From assembly GCF_000429665.1 (NCBI RefSeq), contig NZ_AUCH01000018.1, positions 1-64,000 of the forward strand: a DNA stretch of 64,000 nucleotides. The letters run 5' to 3'. Origin of the DNA: Azovibrio restrictus DSM 23866 (GTDB lineage Bacteria; Pseudomonadota; Gammaproteobacteria; Burkholderiales; Rhodocyclaceae). Made by a program: the position numbers and the translations under genes. The notes below the pieces were generated by a model. That model made no database searches. It was not told where the DNA came from and saw only the letters and a program-made list of their open reading frames with translations. Shown here piece after piece: positions 32,210 through 39,551 of this stretch (position 1 is its first letter; each line of letters begins with the position of its first letter).

Positions 32210-32905
32210 TCAGCCCGGCGCCCGGATCACCAGCCGGTCACCGCTTCGGGTGACGGGCATGGGGAAGTCGTAACAGTCGGCCCGGGTGGCCAGCTCCAGG
32301 TCCGCCGGGGGCAGGTGTTCCCAGCTGCCGGCGCTGAAGCGGCGGCCAAAGTCCGAGGCCCTTACCCGGGCGATGTAGGGAGCCGGGTCCGTGGCCGGGT
32401 CCCGGAGCAGGGCCTCCAGGTAGTCGGCGCAGGCCAGGTCCTCGTCCCCGTCCCGGTCCACCCATTCCCCGGTGATCACGAAACACACGGCCCGGGTGCC
32501 GTCGGCCCGGATCGCCGCCGCCGTGGCCCGGGCGCACACCAGGCTGGCCGCATAGAGCCGGCGGGCCTGGCGAAAACGCTGCAGTCCCCGCACCCCGGCG
32601 GCCGTGCTCAGCACCACTTCGCGGCCCGCCAGTTCCTCCTGCAGCAGGGCGGCGGGGGAACTGCCCCGGTCGAAACCGGGCATGGGGGCGCCGCCGCCCA
32701 CGGCGCCCACCCGCAAGGGCTGCGGCAGTTCCGTCGCCAGCAGCTGGGCCGCCGCCGCTCCCTCCACCGGATAGATGGCCCGGGCGCCCCGGGCCAGGGC
32801 CACCGCCGCCGTGGTGAAGGAGCGGAGCACGTCGATGACCACCACCGTATCCCGGGCGGCGGCCTGGTTCTGCAGTCGGTTCAGGTAGAGGCGGGAACAT
32901 TCCAT
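32210..32905 (-). CDS. ComB-like 2-phosphosulfolactate phosphatase family protein
   Basis: The 231-residue protein from ATG 32905 matches the ComB family: VVVIDVLRSFTTAAVALARGA near residue 20, a GG-rich loop (GAVGGGAPMPGFDRGSSPA), STAAGVRGLQR, and the conserved CADYLEALL tail. ComB works in coenzyme M synthesis in methanogens. In bacteria without that pathway the substrate is unknown, so the name marks the fold only. It is convergent with the CheW-type gene (16-base gap). Confidence 0.8.
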   Translation of the reverse strand: MECSRLYLNRLQNQAAARDTVVVIDVLRSFTTAAVALARGARAIYPVEGAAAAQLLATELPQPLRVGAVGGGAPMPGFDRGSSPAALLQEELAGREVVLSTAAGVRGLQRFRQARRLYAASLVCARATAAAIRADGTRAVCFVITGEWVDRDGDEDLACADYLEALLRDPATDPAPYIARVRASDFGRRFSAGSWEHLPPADLELATRADCYDFPMPVTRSGDRLVIRAPG

Positions 32906-33019
32906 GGCAAACAGCCCCGGAGGCGACGCCCCGAGCATACCGGCTGCAGGGACGGGCGGCCAGGGGCGGGAGCGTGGCAGGAACTGGAGGATCGGAGGGC
33001 GCGGTGGAAGGTTAGCGCC

Positions 33020-33382
33020 TTACCAGACTGTCCATTCTCCGGTTTGCCAGTTGAACAGCACCAGACCGTCCGAGTCGGACAGTTCGGTGGCATCCTGGAG
33101 CATCTCGAAGAGGACGTCTTCTTCGCCTTCCGGGGGTGACACGGAAAATGTGATTTCCGTGTCGAATAGGGAGACCCGGATCAGGCTCTCTGCCTCGGTT
33201 TTGGCAAATACCCGCGCTGCTGGAACTGTCTCCAGGGGCTGGTAGCCATACAGTTCCAGCCGCTCCACAAAGCTGTCCACGTCAGCTTTTGCAAGGGGAG
33301 TATGTGCAAAGGCATCAAGCTCGAATCCCGCATCAACTTTCTGTTTCACGTCCGGGTGATAAATGGAAAGGTCGTAACTCAT
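33020..33382 (-). CDS. Uncharacterised 120-aa protein
   Basis: A soluble, acidic protein (MSYDLSIYHPDVKQKVDAGFE; ITFSVSPPEGEEDVLFEMLQDA; NWQTGEWTVW) with no cysteine, signal peptide or membrane segment. It is a monocistronic gene between the ComB-like gene and draG. It resembles small immunity-type proteins in composition, but I recognise no family. Confidence 0.65.
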   Translation of the reverse strand: MSYDLSIYHPDVKQKVDAGFELDAFAHTPLAKADVDSFVERLELYGYQPLETVPAARVFAKTEAESLIRVSLFDTEITFSVSPPEGEEDVLFEMLQDATELSDSDGLVLFNWQTGEWTVW

Positions 33383-33496
33383 CCTGGCGGCTTCTCGGGG
33401 CGGTGGCGGAATATTCGAGAATCATAGTGTCCGGCCGTCAACTTGAATAGCTGGAGGGGCGATTGCAGGGGCTGGGGGCTTGCCTCCCGCCGGGCT

Positions 33497-34432
33497 TCAG
33501 CGTCCGGCTGGGGAGCCGGCCAGCAGGGATAGGGCCTGGTCCCGGCAGCGGGTGGCGGCGGTCTTGTCCAGGGCCTTGAGCCAGCGGGGGGGGATGTGGG
33601 CGTGGCCGTACCAGGCGCCGGCCAGGGCGCCGAGGATGGCGCCGGTGGTGTCCGCGTCGCCGCCCCGGTTGACCACGTCGATGAGGCAGCTTTCGAAGCT
33701 GTCGGTGGCGAAGAAGGCCTGGAACACGGCCTGCAGGGTGTGCACCACGTAGCCGCTGGGATTTTCCTGGGGCCTGGTGTTTTCCCAGGCGTATTCGGGG
33801 AACTGGGTGACCAGGGCCCGGGCCCGGGCTTTCAGCCCGGTCCAGGGGGCGCCGAGGATGGCGTCCTGGATCATCAGGGTGAGGCAGATGCCGCCCGCGT
33901 CGGACAGGGGGTTGTTGTGGGTCACGTGGGCCTGGGTCCGGAAGGCGGCAGCCACCTGGGCCTCCTCCTGGCCCAGGGTGGCCAGGGCCACGGGCAGGGC
34001 GCGCATGATGGCGCCGTTGCCCGCATCGTGTTCGCTTTCCGGGGCTTCGGGGATGCCGGTGCGGCGAAAGTGCACCAGGTTGCGGCGCACCGTGTTGCCG
34101 ATATCCACGGGTTTGGCGCGCATCCAGGCGTCGAAGGCCTGGGCCGAGGCCAGGGCTTCCACCTGGCCGGCGCTGGCCAGGATGGCTTCTCCCAGGGCCA
34201 GGCTCATGGTGGTGTCGTCGGTGACCTGGCCGGGCTTCAGGTGCAGCCAGCCGCCCCCGGTGATGTCTTTGTGCAGGCCCCCCTGGCGGCTGAACTGCTG
34301 CCGGATTTCCCGGGGGGTGAGGAATTCCACGGTGGCGCCCAGGGCGTCCCCCAGGGCGAGGCCCAGGTAGGCCCCCAGGGCCCGCTCGCCCAGGAGTTCG
34401 GGCTCAGGTTTCCGGGGCAAAGCACTTGGCAT
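33497..34432 (-). CDS. draG: DraG, dinitrogenase reductase-activating ADP-ribosylglycohydrolase
   Basis: DraG removes ADP-ribose from NifH and restores activity. The 311-residue protein has the family's start (RALGAYLGLALGDALGATVEF), the metal-binding VTDDTTMSLALGEA motif, and the C-terminal NRGGDADTTGAILGALAGAWYG, which binds the second part of the dimanganese centre. ATG 34432 overlaps nifQ by 29 bases; ATG 34471 would overlap by 68 and is less likely. It is the last gene of the nifB operon here, separate from draT, whereas draTG are adjacent in Azospirillum and Rhodospirillum. Confidence 0.94.
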   Translation of the reverse strand: MPSALPRKPEPELLGERALGAYLGLALGDALGATVEFLTPREIRQQFSRQGGLHKDITGGGWLHLKPGQVTDDTTMSLALGEAILASAGQVEALASAQAFDAWMRAKPVDIGNTVRRNLVHFRRTGIPEAPESEHDAGNGAIMRALPVALATLGQEEAQVAAAFRTQAHVTHNNPLSDAGGICLTLMIQDAILGAPWTGLKARARALVTQFPEYAWENTRPQENPSGYVVHTLQAVFQAFFATDSFESCLIDVVNRGGDADTTGAILGALAGAWYGHAHIPPRWLKALDKTAATRCRDQALSLLAGSPAGR

Positions 34433-34976
34433 GGTCGGCGCACTCGCCACAGGAGGGGGCAGGGCAGACATAGATGCCGTCCCGGGTGCAGTAGTGGCGG
34501 TAGATGAACTTCTTCCACTTCATGTCCCCGGTGTTCTGGCGGGCCAGGGCGGGGAAGGCATGGAACAGCAGGTGGGAGAGTTCGCCCCGGTCGGCCAGGC
34601 CCAGGTCCTGCCACAGGTGGTCGCGGCCGGCGCAGGCCACGGCGACGATGAAGGCCAGCCAGATGTCGGAGGGAAAGCGGCCGGCCCGGTGTTCCAGGAG
34701 CAGGGCCACCAGATCCTGGCGCTCGGGGATGTCTTCCACGGCCTGGTCGGGCAGGGGCGGACGGGGGCCGGGAAAGTAGGCGTTCCAGAGGCAGTCCAGC
34801 TCCGCCGGGGGCAGGCCCAGGCTGGCGGGCAGGGCGCCTTCCTGGCACAGGCGGCCGGCCAGCAGGCTGGCCAGCACCGGGCGGTTGGGGTCGCCGGCCA
34901 CGGCGGCGGCGGCAGGACGGGAGAGCAGTTCGGCCCAGATCAGGCGGCGCTGGTTGGCGATGGAAAAGGCGTTCAT
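34404..34976 (-). CDS. nifQ: NifQ molybdenum donor for FeMo-co
   Basis: NifQ carries an Mo-Fe-S cluster and donates molybdenum to the NifEN/NifH complex. The 190-residue product from ATG 34976 (MNAFSIANQRRLIW) ends with the diagnostic cysteine motif C-x4-C-x2-C-x5-C in YVCPAPSCGECADHAKCF and the preceding NTGDMKWKKFIYRHYC. CAGGAG stands just before the start. Its 3' end overlaps draG. Confidence 0.95.
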   Translation of the reverse strand: MNAFSIANQRRLIWAELLSRPAAAAVAGDPNRPVLASLLAGRLCQEGALPASLGLPPAELDCLWNAYFPGPRPPLPDQAVEDIPERQDLVALLLEHRAGRFPSDIWLAFIVAVACAGRDHLWQDLGLADRGELSHLLFHAFPALARQNTGDMKWKKFIYRHYCTRDGIYVCPAPSCGECADHAKCFAPET

Positions 34977-35031
34977 GGGAACTCCTGCCGGTTGGGGCGG
35001 GAAGGCCGGCGGGCCGGCCTCCACCGCAGGA

Positions 35032-35394
35032 TTACCTGCTCGGGTATTCGATCAGCAGGTCTTCGTCGCGCAGCACCATCTGGCAGGCCAGGCGCCATTC
35101 GCTGTGGTTCAGGTCGTCTACGCGCATTGCGTCGATCTGGGCCTGGGTGATCTTGCCCAGGCCTTTCAGGACCTTGACCTCGTCATCGGTGAGGGGGGCA
35201 CCCATGGGGCCGTGCTTCTTGTCGATGCGCTGGGTCTTGACCAGGCAGGTGCCGCATTCCCCGTTTTCGCAGCCGAAATCGATGGGGATGTGGTTATCCT
35301 TGGCCAGCTTGAGGACCGTGTCCCGATGGCTGCCGGCGACGGCATACACGGTCTTGTCCTTGTGCATGGGACTGCTGAAAGTGATGTTTGGCAT
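35032..35394 (-). CDS. fesII: [2Fe-2S] ferredoxin like Shethna FeSII protective protein
   Basis: The 120-residue protein has plant-type [2Fe-2S] ligands (CENGECGTC and a distal C in RLACQ). It shares the Azotobacter FeSII layout: ITFSSPMHKDK start, VYAVAGSHRDTVLKLA, an insert LTDDEVKVLKGLGK between the third and fourth cysteine, and RDEDLLIEY near the end. FeSII binds NifH and NifDK under oxygen stress and holds them in an inactive, protected complex. The match over the insert makes this assignment stronger than a generic ferredoxin. It lies 55 bases before nifQ. Confidence 0.85.
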   Translation of the reverse strand: MPNITFSSPMHKDKTVYAVAGSHRDTVLKLAKDNHIPIDFGCENGECGTCLVKTQRIDKKHGPMGAPLTDDEVKVLKGLGKITQAQIDAMRVDDLNHSEWRLACQMVLRDEDLLIEYPSR

Positions 35395-35500
35395 GACTTC
35401 TTCTCCGTAGTTGCTGATGTGAGATCGGGGTTTGTTCCCCGTTTTTTTCTCTGTCGGGCTTGGGGTCCGGGGGCCGGAAGGGGCCGGGAGTGGCGAGAAT

Positions 35501-35788
35501 TCAGGCGGGCTTCACCACCACGTCCCCGTCCAGCACCTGGGCCTGGCAGGCCAGGCGGTGGCCCCGGGGGGCGAACATGTCTTTCAGCACCTGGTCTTCC
35601 AGCACCGAAGGGTCGGCCAGATGTTCGCCGCCGGAAACCACCTGGGTCAGGCAGGTGCCGCATTCGCCTTCCCGGCAGCCGTAGGTGATGGCGGCGCCGA
35701 CCCGCTCCGAGACTTCGATCAGGCGGGTGCCGGCGGGTACGGTGATGGTGACGCCGATGTCTTCAAATGTGACTTTTGCCTTGGGCAT
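35501..35788 (-). CDS. [2Fe-2S] ferredoxin, nif-associated
   Basis: This 95-residue ferredoxin has CREGECGTC near residue 38 and RLACQ near residue 79, forming a plant-type [2Fe-2S] site. It is smaller than and distinct from the FeSII homologue next to it. It starts 25 bases after the flavodiiron gene and may supply that enzyme or nitrogenase with electrons. Confidence 0.9.
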   Translation of the reverse strand: MPKAKVTFEDIGVTITVPAGTRLIEVSERVGAAITYGCREGECGTCLTQVVSGGEHLADPSVLEDQVLKDMFAPRGHRLACQAQVLDGDVVVKPA

Positions 35789-35813
35789 GTGAGGGTCTCC
35801 CTGGGTGGTGGGT

Positions 35814-37094
35814 TCAGGCCGCCTCGGCGAACAGCGCGTCGGGCGGGGTGGTGAGGTGGCGGGCCAGCTTACGGCCCAGTTCCTGGCACTGGGCCAGTTC
35901 TTCTTCGGTGGGCACGAGTTTCAGGCGCAGGCCGTCGAAGGGCAGGTGCAGGCGCAGGCCCTTGAGGCGGTCCTCCATCATGGCCACGGCTTCGCCGCTC
36001 CAGCCGAAGGAGCCGAAGGCGGCGCCCAGCTTGCCGCGCACGTGAATGGTGTGCAGGGATGAGAGCAGGTCCCAGACGGGTTTGGTGGCGTCGCCGTTGA
36101 TGGTGGGGCTGCCGATGGCGATGCCGTCGGCGGTTTCGATCAGGTCGATGAAGGGGCTCACGTCGCCCACTTCCAGGTCGTACAGGGAGACACGCACGCC
36201 TTCTTCCTCCTCGGCCCCCTGGGCGATGGCTTCGGCCATGCGCCGGGTGGCCCCGTAGGCGGAGATGTAGAAGATCAGCAGGGTCTTTTCCCCCACCACC
36301 TGGTCGTCCAGGCGGCCTTCGGCCAGCTCCCGGTAACGCTGCACGTAGTGGCGCGGGTTCTGGCGCAGCACCGGGCCATGGGCCGGGGCGATCAGTTGCA
36401 GCTCCAGGGGTTCGAGCAGTTCCAGACCGGTCAGCACATGCTGGCGGAAGGGCCGCATGATGTGGGCGTAGTAGTACTCGAAGGAAAAGCGGAAGTCCCC
36501 CACCTTGTCGTTGAACAGGCGGTTGTCGCAGAAGTGGCAGCCGAACACGTCGCCGGAAAAGAGCAGGGCCAGTTCCGGCACGTAGGTGCATTGGGTGTCG
36601 GGCCAGTGCAGGAAGGGGGTCTGGTAGAAGGCCAGGGTACGGCCGCCCAGGTCCAGGCTGCTGCCGGTCTTCACCAGGGTGAAGGCGGAAGGGGTGACGT
36701 CGGTGGATTTCAAGAGGGCCTTGAACATCATCGGCGCCCGGCTGGAAAGATAGACGTGGGCCTGGGGGGCGCGCTTCATCAACTCGGGCAGGGCGCCGGA
36801 ATGGTCGGGCTCCAGGTGGTTGATGACGATGGTGGTGATCTCGTCGTAGCTGCAGACGGATTCCAGGCGCTTGAAGAATTCCGGCGCGAAGGCTTCCTTG
36901 ACCGTGTCGATCACGGCCACGCCTTTTTCGCCGCGCACCACGTAGCTGTTGTAGGTGGTGCCGTTGGCGGTGGACAGGACGATGTCGAAGGAGCGCAGGG
37001 CCGGGTCCAGGACCCCGACCCAGTGCACCCCGTCGGCGATTTCCACCGCCCGGCCGGGCTGGATCCTAGCGGCAGGTGCCGGGCTGGTGCTCAT
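35814..37094 (-). CDS. Flavodiiron protein (A-type flavoprotein)
   Basis: The 426-residue protein has an N-terminal metallo-beta-lactamase-like diiron domain (about 15-260) with ligands in NHLEPDHSGAL, GDVFGCHF and APAHGP. A flavodoxin domain (about 265-420) has YGATRRMAEAIAQG and SPTINGDATKP. Such enzymes reduce O2 to water or NO to N2O in the cytoplasm. Co-transcription with nifB, FeSII and nifQ suggests oxygen scavenging during nitrogen fixation. No rubredoxin domain is fused, so a separate donor such as the adjacent ferredoxin is needed. GAGG precedes ATG 37094, which lies inside the 3' end of nifO. Confidence 0.9.
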   Translation of the reverse strand: MSTSPAPAARIQPGRAVEIADGVHWVGVLDPALRSFDIVLSTANGTTYNSYVVRGEKGVAVIDTVKEAFAPEFFKRLESVCSYDEITTIVINHLEPDHSGALPELMKRAPQAHVYLSSRAPMMFKALLKSTDVTPSAFTLVKTGSSLDLGGRTLAFYQTPFLHWPDTQCTYVPELALLFSGDVFGCHFCDNRLFNDKVGDFRFSFEYYYAHIMRPFRQHVLTGLELLEPLELQLIAPAHGPVLRQNPRHYVQRYRELAEGRLDDQVVGEKTLLIFYISAYGATRRMAEAIAQGAEEEEGVRVSLYDLEVGDVSPFIDLIETADGIAIGSPTINGDATKPVWDLLSSLHTIHVRGKLGAAFGSFGWSGEAVAMMEDRLKGLRLHLPFDGLRLKLVPTEEELAQCQELGRKLARHLTTPPDALFAEAA

Positions 37095-37527
37095 GGTCCT
37101 CGTCGTCATGGTGGTGACCACTGCACTGGTGCTGGTTACCCTGGCAGCCCAGCTCGTCCTCGCTGGCGCTCTGGCCGGCCAGGCCCACCCAGGCGTCCAC
37201 CTCTTCCAGGACGAAGCCCACGTGATGCAGGCCGGCGGCCTGCATCAGGGGGCGGCGGATCAGGATCGGGTGTTCCAGCATCAGGGCGATGGCGCTCTCC
37301 GCGTCTATGCTGTCCGGGTCGATCCGGCCGTCCTTGATCATGGGGGCAGAACGGTTGAACCAGTGGGGCACGGGCAGGGGCTCCAGGAAGGCCAGCAGGC
37401 CTTCCCGGGTCCAGGGCTCCGCGAGCAGGTTCTTCACGTCCAGGGTATGGCCGGCGGAAAGGAGCAGTCCCTTCTGTTTGGCGTTGCCGCCGCAGCCGGG
37501 TTTTTCGTAAAAGGTGATGTGGGCCAT
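37066..37527 (-). CDS. nifO: NifO, ArsC-family nitrogenase-associated protein
   Basis: The 153-residue ArsC/Spx-like protein (MAHITFYEKPGCGGNAKQKGLL) matches the nitrogenase-associated NifO family, found next to nifB/nifQ in Azotobacter, where it affects molybdate distribution. It keeps CGG but not the CxxC of glutaredoxins. The C-terminus is unusual: a Cys/His-rich tail (HQCSGHHHDDEDHEHQPGTC) likely able to bind metal. It overlaps the flavodiiron start by 29 bases. Confidence 0.9.
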   Translation of the reverse strand: MAHITFYEKPGCGGNAKQKGLLLSAGHTLDVKNLLAEPWTREGLLAFLEPLPVPHWFNRSAPMIKDGRIDPDSIDAESAIALMLEHPILIRRPLMQAAGLHHVGFVLEEVDAWVGLAGQSASEDELGCQGNQHQCSGHHHDDEDHEHQPGTCR

Positions 37528-37540
37528 GGTGCTCCTGGAT

Positions 37541-37828
37541 TCAGGCGGGTTGGCCCTGGGCGGCGGCCTTGAGGATTTCCTGGAGTTTCTCCACGGGAAT
37601 CCCGGTCAGGCTGCCCAGGGGGTTCAAGGGGGTGCCCAGTTCATCGACGATGGCGCATTCGATGGGGCAGATGGCGGCGCACTGGGCCTCGGGGAATTCC
37701 GCGAGGCACTCGGTGCACTTGTCGCTGTCGATGGCGAACACCGGGTCGGCTTCGTAGATGGCGGTGTTGGGACACACATCCACGCAGGCCCAGCAGTTCA
37801 CACAGGCTTCAGTGATGGAAAGCGCCAT
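37541..37828 (-). CDS. fdxN: 2x[4Fe-4S] ferredoxin behind nifB (FdxN type)
   Basis: The 95-residue protein has CVNCWACVDVCP and CTECLAEFPEAQCAAICP, the second with the C-x8-C insertion typical of nif ferredoxins, plus a C-terminal extension (LGTPLNPLGSLTGIPVEKLQ). It lies 11 bases after nifB and in other diazotrophs serves as electron donor to the NifB radical-SAM reaction. Confidence 0.92.
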   Translation of the reverse strand: MALSITEACVNCWACVDVCPNTAIYEADPVFAIDSDKCTECLAEFPEAQCAAICPIECAIVDELGTPLNPLGSLTGIPVEKLQEILKAAAQGQPA

Positions 37829-37839
37829 GGTCTTCTCCT

Positions 37840-39354
37840 TCAGGCACGTTTCTGGTCAGGGGCGGGGGTGGCCAGCTTGCCGGCCTCGGCCAGTTCCCGA
37901 TACACGGCCATCACGGCAGCCTCGATGGACTCCATGGCGTGCTCGCCGTTGGGCTGGATGCCCGCCTGTTCCAGCAGGCCCCAGGGTTCGAAGCCGATCT
38001 TGGAGCAGAGCACCACCTCGCAACCCGCCAGGGCGGCGATGGTGCGGTCCAGGATGGAGTCGGCGCTGAGCCCGTCCTGGCCCTCGTCGCCGCAGGTGTC
38101 GCCGCCGATGCAGTAGAGCTCGGTCTTGCGGTGGCTGATGAAGCGCACCCCGGCCGGCGAGGCTTCGTACACCAGGAACTCCTTGGCATGGCCGAAGTGC
38201 TGGTTGATCAGCCCCTGGCCGGCGGTGGCCACGGCCATCAGCACCGGGCGGCTGTCGGCGGGCAGGGGGGCAGCGGGCTCGGCAGCCAGGGGAGCGCCCA
38301 GGCCGGCCCGCTTGGCTTCCAGTTGGTCGATGATGGCGTCGTGCACTTCCTTTCTGCGGGCCATGGCGGAGTCGTAGTCGATCTCCATGGCGTCCAGCTT
38401 GTCCAGGGCGAATTCGGCGCCCCGGTCCTCGCCCAGGAGGCCCACGGCGTCGGCCCGGCACTGGCGGCAGTGGCGCATCATGGCCATGTCGCCGGCGCAC
38501 TCGTCCTGAATCGCCTGCAGTTCCTCGGCCGTGGGGCTGCGCTGCTCCATGATGCCGTAGTAGGTGCCGTGCTCGGCTTCGGCGATCAGGGGCATGACGT
38601 TGTGCAGGAAGGCGCCCTTGGCCTTCACCACCTTGGAGACTTCCTTCAGGTGCTCGTCGTTCACCCCGGGGATCATCACCGAGTTCACCTTCACCAGGAT
38701 GCCCCGGGCGGTGAGCATTTCCAGGCCCTTCTGCTGCTGCTCGATGAGGATCCTGGCCGCCTCGACGCCGCGGATGCGCTTGTTCTCCCAGTAAATCCAC
38801 GGGTAGATTTTGGCGCCGACCTCGGGATCAAGGCAGTTGATGGTGATGGTGACGTGGTCGATGTTGTGCTTGGCGATCTCGTCCACGTACTTGGGCAGGT
38901 TGAGCCCGTTGGTGGAGACGCACAGCTTGATGTCCGGCGCCTTCTCGGAGAGCTGGCGGAAGGTCTCGAAGGTGCGCTCCGGGTTGGCCAACGGGTCTCC
39001 GGGTCCGGCGATGCCGAGTACCGTCATCTGGGGAATGGTGGCGGCTACGGCCAGCACTTTCTTGATGGCCTGGTCCGGGTTCAAGAGCTCGGACACCACC
39101 CCGGGGCGGGATTCGTTGGCGCAGTCGTACTTGCGGTTGCAGTAGTTGCACTGGATGTTGCAGGCCGGGGCCACGGCCACGTGCATGCGGGCGAAGTAGT
39201 GGTGCGCTTCTTCCGAGTAGCAGGGATGGTCCTGGACCTTGGCGCGGATGTGGTCCGGCAGGTGGGAAAGGGCGTCGGGCGCAGTGCCGCAGCCGCTGGA
39301 GGAGCAGCCGCCACCGGAGGCGGGGGCCGTATTGCTGATCACGGGCAGGTCCAC
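37840..39354 (-). CDS. nifB: NifB, radical SAM FeMo-cofactor precursor synthase
   Basis: NifB makes NifB-co, the 8Fe-9S-C core of FeMo-co. The 504-residue protein has the radical-SAM motif CNIQCNYCNRKYDC at about residue 65, GPGDPLANPERTF, and further cluster cysteines (CRQCRADAVG). From about residue 370 a NifX-like domain is fused (LINQHFGHAKEFLVYEAS), as in Azotobacter-type NifB. It leads the operon nifB-fdxN-nifO-FDP-fdx-fesII-nifQ-draG. Confidence 0.98.
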   Translation of the reverse strand: MDLPVISNTAPASGGGCSSSGCGTAPDALSHLPDHIRAKVQDHPCYSEEAHHYFARMHVAVAPACNIQCNYCNRKYDCANESRPGVVSELLNPDQAIKKVLAVAATIPQMTVLGIAGPGDPLANPERTFETFRQLSEKAPDIKLCVSTNGLNLPKYVDEIAKHNIDHVTITINCLDPEVGAKIYPWIYWENKRIRGVEAARILIEQQQKGLEMLTARGILVKVNSVMIPGVNDEHLKEVSKVVKAKGAFLHNVMPLIAEAEHGTYYGIMEQRSPTAEELQAIQDECAGDMAMMRHCRQCRADAVGLLGEDRGAEFALDKLDAMEIDYDSAMARRKEVHDAIIDQLEAKRAGLGAPLAAEPAAPLPADSRPVLMAVATAGQGLINQHFGHAKEFLVYEASPAGVRFISHRKTELYCIGGDTCGDEGQDGLSADSILDRTIAALAGCEVVLCSKIGFEPWGLLEQAGIQPNGEHAMESIEAAVMAVYRELAEAGKLATPAPDQKRA

Positions 39355-39390
39355 GATTGAGGCTCCTTGAAAGTCATCGGGGAGCTAACA

Positions 39391-39405
39391 GCAATCGTTG
39401 TGCCA
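39391..39405 (-). promoter_or_regulatory. Sigma54 (-24/-12) promoter of the nifB operon
   Basis: The minus strand reads TGGCACA-ACGA-TTGC, one base from consensus, 37 bases before the nifB start. Confidence 0.9.
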
Positions 39406-39491
39406 GGCTGCTTATTCCTTGTTAAACAAGGGTTTGTGTTTTTGTTGTGGTGGCTGTGCCAGTCCTGGAGGTGCGGCTTGTCGGACGGGCT

Positions 39492-39507
39492 TGTCGGGAA
39501 GGTGACA
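39492..39507 (-). promoter_or_regulatory. NifA-type upstream activator site for nifB
   Basis: TGT-CGGGAAGGTG-ACA matches TGT-N10-ACA, about 87 bases upstream of the -24 box. Confidence 0.78.
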
Positions 39508-39541
39508 AGCACCGGGGCGGGGCGCCGCCCGCTCCGGTGCT
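39508..39541 (-). terminator. Hairpin at the end of the NYN gene
   Basis: AGCACCGG...CCGGTGCT, extended by a GC-rich inner stem, begins 10 bases after the NYN gene stop. Only a short T-run (CTTGT) follows on the minus strand, so it is a moderate terminator candidate insulating nifB from the upstream gene. Confidence 0.5.
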
Positions 39542-39551
39542 TAAAGGGGGC

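Noticed and set aside
35426..35448. Hairpin plus T-run between the ferredoxin and FeSII genes
   Set aside because: CGGGG-TTTGTT-CCCCG followed by seven T reads on the plus strand, while all genes here are on the minus strand. It cannot terminate their transcript in the usual way.
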